Source of the DNA: Cycas panzhihuaensis
Lineage: Eukaryota; Cycadophyta
Assembly (NCBI GenBank): GCA_023213395.1
Contig: CM041465.1
Location: 209,133,741 to 209,197,740 of the forward strand
DNA length: 64,000 nt
Reading direction: 5' to 3'
The notes under the pieces are model-generated. The model was not told where the DNA came from. It did not search any database and was given only the letters and a program-made list of their open reading frames with translations. Shown here one piece after another: positions 13,561-26,069 of the stretch (positions are counted from its first letter, which is position 1; the number at the start of each line of letters is the position of its first letter). A program made the position numbers and the translations under genes.

Positions 13561-14890
13561 TATAAAATTTGTACCCTTTAACACCATTACCATAGCCAAT
13601 GAAAATAGTCTTTCGTGCTTTAAAAGCGAGCTTAATCCTCTATAGGCTAGGAACATGCACAAAACATTTACAACCAAAACCTTTAAGAAGACTAAGAGAT
13701 GGATTCTTATTAGACCATACTTCTTTAGGCATTTTATACACTAAGGCAGTCGTTAGCGATATGTTTATCAGGTAGCTTACAGTCATCACAATCTTTGCTT
13801 AAAATTTCTTCTCTAAATAAGTAGTACTGGGCATATTCCTTAATCTCTCTAATAAGGTCTTATTTATCCTTTTAACTATTATGTTTAACTGTGATATATA
13901 GGTAGTTGTCTTTTGTCTTATTATCCCACACTGCTTATAGAACTATCAAACTCCTTTGAGTAAAACTCACCTATATTATTAGTCATCATCACCTTGATTT
14001 ATTCCTTTGATTCTCGACTAAGGCCTCGAATTCTTTGAATTTATTAAAGACCTCTGATTTTTTCCTAAGAACGTATAGCCATATCTTTCTCAAAAAATTA
14101 TCTATGAATGAGACAAAGTATTTGGACCCACCTAATAAAGATACATCAACAGGTCCAAAAATATTACTATGTACCAATTGAAGAATACCCTTTGCTCTCT
14201 TCGAGCTTGAAGAAGAACTAACCTGATTCTATTTACCATAAACATAATGCTCATAAAAAGCATAATCAAATGAGCTATTAATTCCATAGGTGTCTTCTTC
14301 CATACCTTTGGAGAATAAACCATGGAGGTCTTTCTCTTTAATGTGGCCTAATCTTTGATGTCACAACATAGTTTTACCAACAAGTGATACTTGGATTCTG
14401 CTTACATTACTACTTCTTTCTGTAACAACTAGATTGCAACTATTAGAGCATATTGTACTTACATCAAACTTATACAATGCTCCAAATTTGACCCCTCTTT
14501 CTAACACCAACACTTCCTAAACTATTTTGTACCTATCTTTGTTGAAAATCACTTTTATTTTTACATTATCTAATTGACTAATAGATAATATACTCATAGC
14601 CAAACTAGGAATATGACTCATATTAAGGATAGTTTTAACCCTTCCATCCCTAAACTAAACCTTCACCCTTCCACAACCTATAATTTTATATGGGTAATGA
14701 TCCCTAAGAAATACTTTACCTCTATTAATATATTTATATTCACAAAACTACTCCATATGGGGAGTAACATGAAGCGAGGTACCAAAGTTAATTAACTAAG
14801 ACTCAATATTTAATAACTTACCTGAGGTTTCTAAATAAACATCGCCATTAACTTTATTGGAGACCTTTTCTACCATGAAAAGAGTAGCTT
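13561..14890 (-). pseudogene. copia F integrase and upstream pol remnant
   Basis: The best segment is 14177-13989 with SKYFVSFIDNF, then VLRKKSEVFNKFKEFEALVE, typical of the copia integrase core between its first and second catalytic Asp. Just downstream, near 13990, the TNN-GEF block replaces the expected DNGGEF. A shifted frame at 14323-14132 covers the preceding zinc-binding and linker part. The protease region near 14500-14800 is too decayed to point to the active-site Asp. Placement follows from the neighbours RT and gag. Confidence 0.65.
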
Positions 14891-14899
14891 CTAGTGACT

Positions 14900-15700
14900 T
14901 TCGCTTGTCAACCTTAGCTCAACTCTAGATCTTTAAATAGCCATCCTTCCTACATCTCTAGTATACTAAGGGGCCTCTACCTAGATATTAAAATTTTGGC
15001 CATTTATTCTTAGGAATTTGTTGGTTATGATCTAAAATTCAACCTCTCACTGCTAATGCTTCTTTCAAATGATCTTTAGAAGATTTTCACCTTATCTTTT
15101 CTAAGAGCAGGGCAATAATAACATTGCCAAGTTAAGATGTTAATAGTTGTGCTACTAATCATCATCATAAGATTATCCCAGGAATTAAGAAGTAGACATA
15201 ATGAGATAATATACTTGTCTTTCTCAAACATTGTTACCTTGACTGAAATAAGCTAAATCACCATAATGTCAAATGCAGTGAGATGATCTATAACCACATC
15301 TCCATCACTCATTATAAGTGAATACATTTTTTTTTGAAGAAATAGCTTATTAACCAGGGATTTAGTCTGATATAGAGCCCTTAACTTATCCCATAGATCT
15401 TTGGCCATAGACTTAGTGATAATGTTTAACAACATCATGTCTAAAAGGCATAACCTTATTGAACTAATTATTTTTTTATCAAGCTTCTTCTAGTCTTCAT
15501 CAACCATATTTGTAAGCTTTACTCCTGCCATAGTAATCCATTGATCTTTTCTGAGGAGGATGTCTTTCATTTTTAGCTTCTATAACTCAAAGTTCTAGCT
15601 ATTAAGCTTTTCAATCTCTATCTTTATAGTACTTTCCACGATCTTCACATTTAAGTTCACTGAACAAGGCTCTCACTTTCCAAATGGCTTTCCACATAAC
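14900..15700 (-). pseudogene. copia F gag remnant
   Basis: The minus-strand frame at 15438-15253 contains SMAKDLWDKLRALYQTKSL and FLQKKMYSLIMSDGD. This is the gag (UBN2-like) pattern of copia elements, where a capsid helix containing W-L is followed by L-QKK-Y. Sequence up to about 15500 continues the same protein. A zinc knuckle is not clearly visible. It lies directly inside the 5' LTR and primer site, as expected. Confidence 0.7.
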
Positions 15701-15725
15701 TAAAACTCTCAACTCTAATACTAAA

Positions 15726-16189
15726 TGAAGAGAAAAAATAATCACTGAAGTAATATATTAACTAAACTCTAAATTATACAAAGAACAAATAACATAAATA
15801 AACTAAGCACATAATAAAGAACACCAAGAGATTCTAGTCTAAGTATAGATATTTTATTAATATGAGCGATAGCTAAAGAATTATAGAGATGAAAATCCCA
15901 ACTTTTTTCTCGTTGACTCATCAAAGTCTCATCTAATATTTTTACATATATCATTATAAAAAATTATATAAACCAAAATTTATAAGGTACCACCTTGTGG
16001 TTTTATAATACAATGGGCATAAACCATAGGCTTTAACAAGACCCCCATAAGATACCTAATTTTTTTTTTCAAGAGCTCTTGATCTTGAACTAGGTAGGGG
16101 TCTGCTATGAGCCCCCCGACCTTGCTAAGTGGCTCGAGCGTAACACTTATACCTCTATTATACTTATAGAGTATTTAATATATCTAACA
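15726..16189 (-). repeat. 5' LTR of copia F with primer site
   Basis: Partner of 11204-11677. It ends CTAACA and is followed by the TSD TCCTT. Immediately left, CTCTAATACTAA (15713-15724) is a three-transition derivative of the complement of the initiator-Met primer site CTCTGATACCA. Confidence 0.88.
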
Positions 16190-16194
16190 TCCTT

Positions 16195-18128
16195 AATGAA
16201 GAGATTAATAATTTAACTTAATTTTTTAGTTATTTGGATTCCTCTAAAATAAGTGTATTTGATTAAACAATGAATTATAATAAAGATTACATCTTTGCCT
16301 TCTAATCTGGGAAGTCCTATTATAAAATCTATTAAAATTTCTTCTCATTTTTATTCTAATATATCTAGTGGTTGGAATAGCCCTAGACTCTTTACACTTT
16401 TACTAATGTTCCTTTGATGTATGTTGTATTTTGAGATAAACTTATGAATATCTAGTTTTATTCCCTTCTAGAAAAATATATTTCAAACGTAGTGATAGGT
16501 CTTGTTAATCTATACATGTCCTATTATTGGGATAGAGTGTACTTTGAGGAGAATTTTACCTTTGAGTATGGATGTAGTTGGTACTATGATCTTACCATTT
16601 CATAAAATTAGACCACCCTTAAGTTCATACTTGGTTTGTTCTTTGGTGCAAATTTTTTGTAGTATTCTCTTAGATATCAAGTCATTTTGATATTCTTGAG
16701 TTAGCTCTTAGATACATCTTAGGGTAGCTATGAAAATTGTCTACATGGAGATATCTTCCTTCTTAGGGATATCTTTATGGAATTCTCAAAAATACATTTG
16801 CAATGATATTTTCTTTTTCCATTTTATAGATGATATCAAACTAAAGGTTTAAGTTTGCTTACCCATTTTTAGTATTTATTTGATAAGATTTTTTTATTTA
16901 GGAAATATTTGAGACTATCATAATCAATCTTGACCATAAATTTATTTCTTAGGAAATATTGTCATAATTAGTGTATAACATGTATGATTACTAGTATCTC
17001 TTTGTTGTAAATAGATTTTAGTCATTCCCTTATATTCACAATGCAACTTTTATGTGCTAGTGGTTTGTTGCTTTGGAGAAGTACAACTCTTAGTCCTACC
17101 CCCAATACATCACATTCCAAAATAAATAAGTAGTTGAAATATGATGGTATGAGTATTAGGGTTCTTATCATTATTGTTTTCAATCATTAAAATTCTTGTT
17201 TGGCTATTTTTCTCAATGAAAATGCCTCCTTGTTTATTAGATCAATTAATAGTGCTATAATGTAGGCATATCCTTTAACAAATCTATGTAGGAAATTGAT
17301 AGTGCCTAAGAAGCTTCTTACGCCTATTATATTCTTCAATGTAGGCCATTTTATAAATGTTCAAACCTTCTTGAGGTCTATTTTCACACTACCTTATATG
17401 ATAATGTGTCTGACATATTCTAAATTTATTTTTCTAAAGCTACAATTGCCCTTATTTGCAAAGAATTAGTTGTCATCTAGTATTTATAATATAGCCTTGA
17501 GGTGTTATAAGTGCTCCTCCTATGTTATATTATAGATCAAGATGTCATCAAAGAATACTAACATAAATGTATGTAAGAAGGGCTTTAATACCTTGTTCAT
17601 AGTGCAATGGAATATGGCTAGGGAATTAGTTAAGCCAAATGACATAACATAGAATTTGAATAACCCTTCACAGGTTCAAAAAGTTGTCTTACATACATCT
17701 CAATCTTAATAAGAATTCAATAATATCTTAAGCACAAATTAATTTTAGAAAAATACCTAGCTCCATGTAGCTAATCAAGGAGGCCATCTATTCGTAGAAT
17801 TGAATATCTATTCTTGACTATGAGCTTGTTGAGTCCTAAATAGTTGACACACATATAGTATGATCTATCCTTCTTCTAACTTAGTATGATCAGGGATACA
17901 AAGGGGCTAGAGCTAGGAGTAATGTATTCTTGTTGCAAGATCTCCTCAGTAATTTGTTCATAGGTGTCGAAAGGTCAAATGTTTAATGGTGCAATTCCTG
18001 GTGTTAACTCAATGTTGTGCTCCCATCCACAACTTGGTGGTAACCCTTAAGGTGGGTCTTAAAAATATTTATTGTGTTGGTTGATAAGGTCTTGTACCTC
18101 CTCTAAAACATCCTCATCTAAAATTTTA
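16195..18128 (-). pseudogene. gypsy B reverse transcriptase, RNase H and integrase start
   Basis: On the minus strand this reads from about 18128 with LNLTCYKILDEDVLEEVQ (the first residues come from E's LTR). RT blocks follow: PSSSPFVSLIILS, CVNYLGLNKLIVKNRYSI and [17 protein letters not shown]. The catalytic box VFFDDILIY has both Asp intact (17544-17555). RNase H follows, with FILECDVLGVG near 17110 and YFLRNKFMVKIDY near 16920. The start of the integrase, GLPRLEGKDVIFII, lies near 16300, where copia F interrupts it. Stops are at Gln/Trp positions (for example CAG to TAG in TQEEHL). Length and order are normal for gypsy pol. Confidence 0.85.
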
Positions 18129-18133
18129 TAACA

Positions 18134-18410
18134 TGTTAGATTAATGTTCATATAGACAAAATAGAGTAGGCGAGTCATAGGAGTTACAAATCCTAAATAG
18201 ACTTGTGACACGTGCCAAGGTGCTTGCAGATTCATTTGTTGACCATTATTGGTCCCATTCATATATTAATCTATATTGTACTATATATAAACTAATTTGA
18301 TAAATGAGTTCTTAATGAATGTCAGTTATTTTTTATGGTAGACCAAATCTACCTAAAAGACCTATGTCTCTATGTGTCAATTTGATTCTATATTTCTGAT
18401 TGTAATTTCA
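18134..18410 (+). repeat. 5' LTR of copia E
   Basis: Matches 56624-56900. The internal A/T-rich box CTATATATAAAC at 18281-18292 could be a TATA element, but it is not conserved in the other LTR. Confidence 0.85.
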
Positions 18411-20054
18411 TATCTAGTAGGAGAGTAGGTCTTTGTAGATTAATAATTCATTTTTCTCTTGTAATGGTGAAGCTAATCAGTTTATAGGTTTACTTATTCA
18501 AAAACTATGCCAATTTAGTTGAGGGTTTAAATCGTTACACTGTGAGGTTTATATATTAGTGTCTTTAAAATAATTTTTTTAAAAAGGGGATTTATTATTT
18601 ATTAGGTATGAGTAAGGCATGGAGGTAGGAAGAGGTTTGTTCCCAAAGGTATCATCTATAAAAAGTTTCTCCTCTCTATGATTGAAGCACCAATTGGTAA
18701 TGACCATACTAAAGTTGTTACTATTATTCCAATTGATAACTCTAAATGGATTGGGTTTTCTTTATAAGAAAAGTATTGAATACATCTAATATACATAATG
18801 CATGAGTACATGCCTTAAAAGCATTAGAGGCACTTGAAAATGTTATTGTGGCTCATACTAGTGTTAGAGTTAAGATTTTATAGAAAGGAAAAACATGACA
18901 TTTAAGCCATCTAATTTGACTTTTATTCTTCATAGTGGTGACATTGTAAGTAGGTGGAATTGAATAAGGGTTGAAATATTCCTTTGGCATTTGTCTCTTC
19001 TCCTTCATCTCTTGAGGTTTGGTAAGTCTCATGGGGAATCTAGAGGGTTTCATTACTAGATGATCTCTTCTCTAGTTCTCATTTTCTTGGGCTTCTTCAT
19101 TCTAATTTGTGTTTCCTCATGGAGGGATTGTGATGTCCATCTTAATGAATTTTGTGGTGGTGTGAAGACCAACCCACCTTATGGTTTATTTCTCTCCCTT
19201 CAGATGCTTGGAATATAGCCAAGCTCTATGGGTGGGTCATATTTTAGAATGGATACTAAGTTACAGGATTTCTCACCACGTCTAGGACCATCAGGGACTA
19301 ATACTTGAGATGACACCTACAGAAGGAGATAGGGTAGATACACCATAAGATATTATACATAAACCAAGATGAGGAATAGAAATATAACTTGAAGGATTAA
19401 GGCTCAACCCTTCTTGCACATGTAGATACTAAGCATTTTGGATTGAAGACTTACAACATGATGCTTACCTCTATATTAGAAGAAAATGATTGCAACATTG
19501 ATGTAGATCAGAGGAATCATGGGTAGTTTAGTAGTGTTAAGCTACAAAAATTTAGAGAATAATGTATAAGTAGAGATCAGATGAGTAAATAATATTCATT
19601 GAATAGAAGATTAAATGTCGATGTCATAAAGATGATTTAAAGGTATTTGAACTATCTAAAAAAGTAAGAAGACATCAGTCTTAAGATAAGAGATTAGAGA
19701 TGCATGAACAAAAGATGTCCATACCTACCATAACCAGAGATGAGACGAAATTCCAGTCAAGCATATGGTAACATAGTATGAAAATTTTGTTGACATCAAA
19801 TAAACTAACAAGATTGAAGTAAATCAATAGAATATGTGTGAAATCATTATAGGCGAGCACCATATATAGATGAAATTCAATATCAAAATGACTTAGGATA
19901 AAATAATTTTATGTTTTATAATATTGAGGATACATTATATCTTTTTTAATTTTGTTTTGATGTTTAAAGCTCCTTTTGTCAGCTAGTCCCCTAGTCATAT
20001 GGATTTATAAGTGCCAAGTAGTTTTCTAAGTATGAAATATGCACACTCAATAAA
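18411..20054 (+). other. copia E 5' internal region, gag not recognised
   Basis: By position this should carry the leader and gag of E, but I cannot identify a copia gag. A minus-strand stretch at 19053-18853 is coding-like, with PTYNVTTMKNKSQIRW and LKCHVFPFYKI. It is bounded by further minus-strand readable sequence to about 18620, so an unidentified reverse-oriented fragment may be inserted here. Nothing else is supported. Confidence 0.35.
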
Positions 20055-20386
20055 TAAAAACTAAATAAATAATATATTTTATTGAATATTTAATGTGTAC
20101 ATATATAACAATATAAAATAGTTATAAGAGTCTTTTAGGAATATAAAGGGTTGATCATGCAAGGTGATACATGGCACCTTGCATGATTAACTTACAAAAA
20201 TATTACAATGAGGTGTGAGCAAAGAAGACCCCATATACATAGCCTTATAACCTTAAGTTGTAACTAACCGTAACAATGACACTAATACCCTTTAATGTAC
20301 TAACATACTCTTTAATTAAAACTCATAATGACCCTCACATTAAATATTAAACATATGAACCTTTAATTAAACATTATATTTCAACA
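20055..20386 (-). repeat. candidate solo LTR, copia-like, with 13-bp hairpin
   Basis: Read on the minus strand the segment begins TGTTGAAATATAATG, a typical plant copia LTR start. The flanking 5-mers ATAAA (20050-20054 and 20387-20391) match, but in AT-rich sequence this could be chance. A perfect inverted repeat lies inside, ATCATGCAAGGTG (20154-20166) and its complement (20175-20187), with an 8-base loop. No internal region or second LTR was found. Confidence 0.35.
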
Positions 20387-20561
20387 ATAAAAATGAAGAG
20401 CACTTTTCTACTATATTTTTTTGTACTTTACATGATAAGCTTAGTCATATGAGAAGTTTTTGGCTCCCTTTGTAGTGTCTAATATTTTTTTAATATATTT
20501 TTTGTCAGCACTCTATAAAGTATCTGAAGAACCTATAGTTAATATTTCTCAATAAAATCAA

Positions 20562-23500
20562 TGGAAGCATACCTTTGGAGGGTCACCAAATGTAAAGAGA
20601 TTAAGCCTATATAATCAGCAACTATGGACTAAAGGATCTTTGGAAGCAAAGGAAAGGATTACCTACAAAGGACGTTTGTGCATCAAAATATAGGTTCAAA
20701 GACCCACAAATGGTACACAAAACTTCCTTTATGGTGAGCACCTTCTCGGATTCAAGATGAGTAAGGGGGTTTCCTCGATTTACTGAGTAGCCTTAAAGGG
20801 ACCCTCCTATCTTGAATGGTCGAGGAAGGAGGATTGAGATGAAAGACGCCTTTCTCGTGAAGGGGGAAAGGAAGGAGGTAGACCTTAATGAAGGAAGGGG
20901 TACCTACGAATAAAAAATGAGTGATAGGTAGTCAAAGTGCAAGGAGGAAGTTGGGTGGAAGAGAACCAACTCCTAAACAGAGGTAAGACAAGATGGTGGT
21001 TTGCCGAAAGAGGGCACCTTGAGGAGGATGCTCCTAAGGTATCAACACCTAAATGGATGGCTAGGTGTGCAAAGGTTAGGCAATGTATCCTTTGTTTCAT
21101 TTTACAGTAAGTGAAGTGGTGTTATGGATTGTTGTTGTTTCAGTTTATTTTGAATTAAAAGGAGGAAGAAACCAAAAATAACACTCTCTCTCAATCCTTG
21201 CCTCTCTCTCTTTGCTTTTTACAAATGTCAAAGGAACTAAGAAAGCAAGAATCGTATGCAGAAAAGATAAGAACTAGTGTAAGCTAACCTGATAGTGCAT
21301 GGGAAGAAAAAAGGTTATGGTAGAGGAAGCCGCAACCTTTTGTACCCTTACCCTAATGGATAGAAGAGTTATGCAAGAGGAGGAAAATTAGAATGCGACA
21401 ATGGTAGGGAAGTGCCCTACTAGTGGGATTAATACCTACACATGTAAAACAACTATCCCTTTCCCTACATGAACAAGCCAAGCAATCCATAAGTAACACA
21501 ACATAAATAACTTTTCTTTTTTTCTTAGGATTAAGGGGGAAAAGAGTGAGCAAGGAGATAGGGTAAGGAGTAGTGCACCTGGAACCAGGATGGCTGGTGT
21601 AGAGGGCCTTTTCTCTTTCCTCATGATCTGCTCTCATCGACCTAATGCTCCTTATCACGATTGGTGTTGCAGGAGGAATGTTAGCGGGGCTTCCTTACCT
21701 TCCCCAAGGACTAATATGGAAAGAAACTAAAAGAAAAAGAGTTGCTCATAAAGAAAGTTCAAAGCAATGTAATGATAATAAAAGAGACATGCATACCTTT
21801 CACAAAGACCTTCGCTTGCTCCAAAAAGGTGAAACTTACACAATGAGTTGCTTTCCCTTTCCCAAGGGTGATAGGAACATATGGAAGCAAATGTGCGTAT
21901 ATGCTTACCAAAAGAAAAGGATATGACCTCATACAAATATCTTTTAAATAAGCACAATATGCAATCCAAACTTTACCTAGTATGCATGCAAAATGCTATA
22001 ATGACTATGGGAAGAAGGGGATAAAAGGAGAGAAAAGATAGCCTCGAAATGGATAACCCTCCAAGTGATATACCTCCATGCATCCAAGCATTTAACCAAT
22101 GGATCAAGTAAGAATCCAAGGTTTTTGAGTACTAGGAAAAGCAACAAAGTTTGTGAATGGTAAATGTTACAAGAAACACAAAAGTTGTAAATGTTGCAAA
22201 AGTTACATGCAAGATTTACAAAAGTGAAGCTAAAAACTTTGTAAACCATAAGGGATAGCTGAAAAAATCAAATTTTTAGAGCGTATGAGTACTAGTTGTA
22301 GGCATTGCAAGCTACTGCCAATGCTACTATCAGTGGGATCCCCTACCTTAAGGGTTTTTGGATGTACAAGAGAGGTATATGGAGAGAAAAAGTACAAAGG
22401 GTAGGGGGTTGCCCTAGAAGAGATGGCCAAGAGGATCAGAACCCTAGCCTAGAACTCCTTTCTCCCTTTTTTACACCTTCTTCTCTTAATCTCCTTGGCT
22501 GGAACCTAGGAGAAACCTCAAGATGTGAGGGAAACAAGCCAAGAAAAGGAAGGGTTTTCCTTCTGGAAGAGAGGTGTATAAAGGGGTCTCACAAAGAAAA
22601 TTGGATAAACATATAAAGAACTTCTTTTGCCAAAGGAAAGAGATAATACACAGGTCTAAAAAAAACCTACTAAAACTAGTTTGAAATAGTTTTACCTTAT
22701 GAGATGGCTAGGAAGAGAGTTTCCCTTGAGGAATAGGTGAGAATTCCCTACAACAACGCAATAAGAGAGTGTAGCCTACAAGCAAACTTAATACTAGTGA
22801 TTTGATAGAGTGCTTGAGAGGAGGACCTGTCTAAACCCAGTTATTGTAGACCTACAACTTAGAGTTTTTACCCTAAGGGAAGAGGAGGCAAGAGTGAAGA
22901 GCAAGTAGTAATAGAAGAGAGCTTTCTTTTTTTCCAATTTTTTTTTTTAAGAAAGGAGAGGAAGAATGAGCTAAAATTTGGGTTTTTAAACCCAACCCTA
23001 ACCTATCGAGCGATTAGGGATTACTCTAGGTGAGAAACAACCCAATGTCATATGTCAGTTTCGCATTTAATCCGAAATTAGCTGTGGCCAAGTCGAAAAT
23101 TAAGAGTGTACAATCGCATTGTGGTAAACTATATGGTACTGCAGAGTTTACTGTGATACCACAAATAATGCTGTACTGCACTCAAAATAAGGTGAAAAAT
23201 AAAAGGGGAGCTAGGAAGGCTCCCTAAAAGGAGGCTCCTAGACCCTGAGAGGGTAAAATGATGAGTTGCCAAGGTGTCTAAGGGATTTTGAGAGCTGGTG
23301 GGACCATAAGAAACTGGAAAAAGGTGGCAATAAGGCCCCAATGGGAGACAAGTGGTAAACAAGTATCACGATCAGGCATAAATGGATTGTTAGGGGTCAC
23401 ATCACACCAAAAGGTGGTAAAAAGCTAGCTATGGGAGCTGAGAATGCTTGAAGATGATTTGGAGACATGGTGGAGGGTCATGAAGTGCCATGGGATGCTT

Positions 23501-23710
23501 GTCCTGATTCGTCATAGGCTAAAGTATTAGATGCAAATATGAGTAGGTAGGTAAGCCAGGCATAACAATCATGCAATCAATCAACAACATGCAACGCATA
23601 TCTAACGATAATTTAATAACATTATGAAGTCAATGAGGAGCAAGGAAAGAAATGTACCTACACTTACTTGAGAGACGTTGGCCATGTCCATTCTTGGTAG
23701 CTAGGAAACA
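20562..23710 (-). repeat. 3' LTR of gypsy G (3.1 kb)
   Basis: This aligns with 44276-46883 from TGGAAGC to GGAAACA. Shared blocks include GGATCTTT, ACCCACAAATGG, ACAACTATCCCTT, CCATGTCCATTC and many more. It contains about 550 bp (roughly 20745-21275) that the other LTR lacks. Open frames within it (for example 21353-21658 minus and 21645-21926 plus) overlap each other on opposite strands and resemble no known protein. I treat them as non-coding. Confidence 0.88.
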
Positions 23711-24189
23711 CTACTCCCTTGGCAGTAGAGCCTCGCTGCTTGGAAGAGTAACACGATAGCGAATGCTATCAATACAAAGGTTAGTATCATATGTCAAAGT
23801 ATGATGGTTTCATCATCCAAGGGAGTGGTAAGTGTCGTGGCAAAATGCATGGATAAGGAGAAGAGAGAGGCAACATAGGGGTTGCCTATGTGTCACTCTA
23901 GAATCTAGTGAAAGAGGGGGTGGATAACACTTATGTAAGATGAATGATGCTAACAATCACAAGCATAATCAACGTAATGACATAAACGAGAAGTATGCAC
24001 ATATGGGGATCAGAATATAAGGGCCTAATACCATGGGTGATATGAAGGGCAAGGTGAAGAAACAAACCTGGTGGTCACCATAGTTTAACCTCATTAGTAG
24101 TCAGCTTTTGGAGGTGCGAATGTATTATAAAAATAAAGGATAGGACAATCCAAAAACTCAGGTGATTAAGCAACCTAGTAGGCTTCCTG
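23711..24189. other. gypsy G, region between RNase H frame and 3' LTR
   Basis: About 480 bp holding the purine-tract complement at 23711-23720 and no other supported feature. Confidence 0.5.
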
Positions 24190-25300
24190 GGGAGGATCAT
24201 CGAGAAAGGAAAGACGACACTCAAGGATGCGATGGAAAAGGCCATCTACTTCAGTATTTAAGTCTTAAGAGATATGCTGAACATCCACGGAGGAGAAGCT
24301 ATATAGGAGAGATCTGGCGGTCAAAGTAAGGGCTCTTAAATGTGGGTAATGTACCTGGTAAATCTGGGTAAGCTGTGACACAATGATCTGAGAGTCACAA
24401 AGGAGGATGATGGGACCATGGTGGAAATGAAGTGCATCAGGAAGGGCCTCGATAACAGCTATGTATTCAGCCATGTTATTTGTGTCCTCAGGAAGAAGGA
24501 CTCCAAAATATAGGTAGTCATATCAGGAAGGGACATGGAGGATCCACGTAGTAGTAGAAGGTCCTAGATTACCACAACTTCCTCTATCGATGAAGATGAG
24601 CAATACCATGGTAAAAAATAAGGGTTTTCATCGAACTACAGGAGAAGTAGTGACGATAAAGTCAAAAAGGTGAAGAAAAGGAGAAAAGGTAGTGACAAGG
24701 CTGTAATCTCTTAGAAGGCTACAAATATGTGTCATAAAGGATAGGAGAGTCATGAGAAGAGGCTACCTAGGTTCAAGGAAACAGAACTGACAAGGAGGCA
24801 GGGAGACGACAATAAAAGGGCCCCTTTGAGTCTCCCAATGGTCACTAAAAGGGCCAAAAAGAGGTTTAGAAAGGGGGAAGTGCTTTCTTTGGGAGCCTCA
24901 AAGGTTCGAATAGGCAGTAAAAGCGGATCCCGAATGGAAAAACGAGTCAAAGGAGTATAAACATGGGTACACTTTAGAGCGGCATAAAAAATGAGATAGA
25001 AGGGATCTGTAGGAGATTGAAGGGGTCATTATAAATATGCCAAAAGAGCTCAAAATGGGGGATGTGGAAGTAAAATAGGGGATGGCCCTTGAAGAGAAAG
25101 GTAATCAGGCCAAGGAGATGGTCTTGAAGGCTGTCACAATAAGAGAAAAGGAAGAAGTGCCCCCTGGGGCCCCCGCATATATAAAGGAAAGAGGGTGAAA
25201 ATGAAAATCATTTTCATAGGCCCCACGATTGATCTTGAGCCCTTCCTTCTATGTAGTGGAGTCTTGCTAGATTTCAAGAGCACATTGCGTGAGATCTGAA
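24190..25300 (-). pseudogene. gypsy G separate sense frame ending in a second RNase H domain
   Basis: RNase H degrades RNA in RNA:DNA hybrids. On the minus strand the C-terminal part starts near 24614 with FIDRGSCGNLGPS, matching the RNase H first strand (DGGSRGNPGPS), though the Gly after Asp now reads Arg. It continues with NNMAEYIAVIEAL (catalytic Glu) and LLCDSQIIVSQL (catalytic Asp) within 24265-24474, and a degenerate N-AD block near 24240. Upstream, about 180 codons in the same frame back to about 25140 have few stops but no family I recognise; the reading may extend to about 25300 after a frameshift. It lies 3' of the integrase, near the 3' LTR, and is distinct from the pol RNase H at 38819-39244. 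This second copy fits the archaeal-like RNase H of Tat elements. Confidence 0.65.
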
Positions 25301-25789
25301 TGTTGGATCAAGGTGCAGAGATAACCCACGCAACCAGGACGACGAAATAGCGGTAGCAAGACTTGATTAAGTGAATGGATCGTTCCTTACCCCTTTCTTT
25401 TCGTTAATTTAATTTAATGGCTTTTTGGAGTTTTTGTAGCTTAATTTTGGCACCTTAAGGGTAATTTGGGATCCTTTGGAGCCCAAATAAGGTCTAGAGA
25501 GGGGGAGGACTAGGCATTAGATAGCCCTGATCTCAGTGGGCTAAGCCTTAGCCTACTCAGGAAAAAAAATTGAGTTTTTAGGGCATCTGCCCCCCACCCC
25601 ACCCTTATACGGTGGGAAATAATAGCCTTGCAGTGAAGATCGTGGTGCCGCGAAGTTTGTTGCAGGGCTATTGAGGGGACACAAAAATCTCAGCAGGGCC
25701 TGTATCAAAGTTTGTGGTACCATAAAGTTTGGCATGGGGTGGAGAGAAGCTAATAGAAAAAAGAAGAAATGAGGCCTAAAAGATGGCTT
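25301..25789. other. gypsy G spacer between two divergent frames
   Basis: No supported coding. It separates the 5' part of the sense RNase H frame from the presumed start region of the antisense gene, and includes a C-rich run at 25590-25605. Confidence 0.35.
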
Positions 25790-26069
25790 AGCTCATGCTA
25801 ATAGAGCATGAGGCATCCTAGGGGTAACAAGACATGCTGTAAGGGATTTTTGGACTGATATTTGGACTATTTTGTAGGTAGTTATCGTGGTGGGCAACTG
25901 CGAGAACATTAGAGTAGTTATGTTGAGTTTCATCAAGATGATATCAAGGTAAGACCAGAAAACATTGAGACACTGTGGGTTCTTAAAGGTCATCAGGACA
26001 TCCTAATATGCATCAGATCAATGCCTCTTGGTAGACATAGTCTCCCACTAGCATCGATAATGACATGTT
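25790..26069 (+). pseudogene. antisense gene of G, 5' part before copia H
   Basis: Plus-strand sequence, opposite to G, readable in pieces as protein: ENIETLWVLKGHQDIL near 25958-26005 in one frame and a TGG-containing stretch leading into the TSD in another. It ends at the copia H insertion point and resumes at 33669 with FHLL then VGDIIIIPRD. The expected plant-mobile-domain pattern of a Trp-rich segment followed by TFHLP and GEMTIT spans the break. The start codon is not identified and the frames are shifted. This is low-confidence as a standalone piece and is supported mainly by the downstream part. Confidence 0.4.

Larger units (their letters stand above)
11204..16189 (-). mobile_element. 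Ty1/copia element F, complete but decayed
   Basis: A full-length minus-strand copia element inside gypsy B's integrase. Both LTRs start TGAAGAGAAAA on the plus strand, and an exact 5-bp TSD, TCCTT, flanks it at 11199-11203 and 16190-16194. A degenerate primer-site complement (CTCTAATACTAA, 15713-15724) adjoins the right LTR. In its own direction it runs gag, protease, integrase, RT, RNase H. The pol is heavily mutated and has no intact frame longer than about 65 codons. The exact TSD contrasts with the eroded ones of E and G. Confidence 0.92.

Noticed and set aside
21353-21926. Overlapping frames of about 100 codons in the 3' LTR of G
   Set aside because: Opposite-strand overlap and no protein resemblance. 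The corresponding stretch in the 5' LTR has different, broken frames.
25178-25186. TATATAAAG on the plus strand as a promoter for the antisense gene
   Set aside because: It lies in the sense RNase H frame's upstream part, 600 bp before the first readable antisense sequence, with no conservation evidence.
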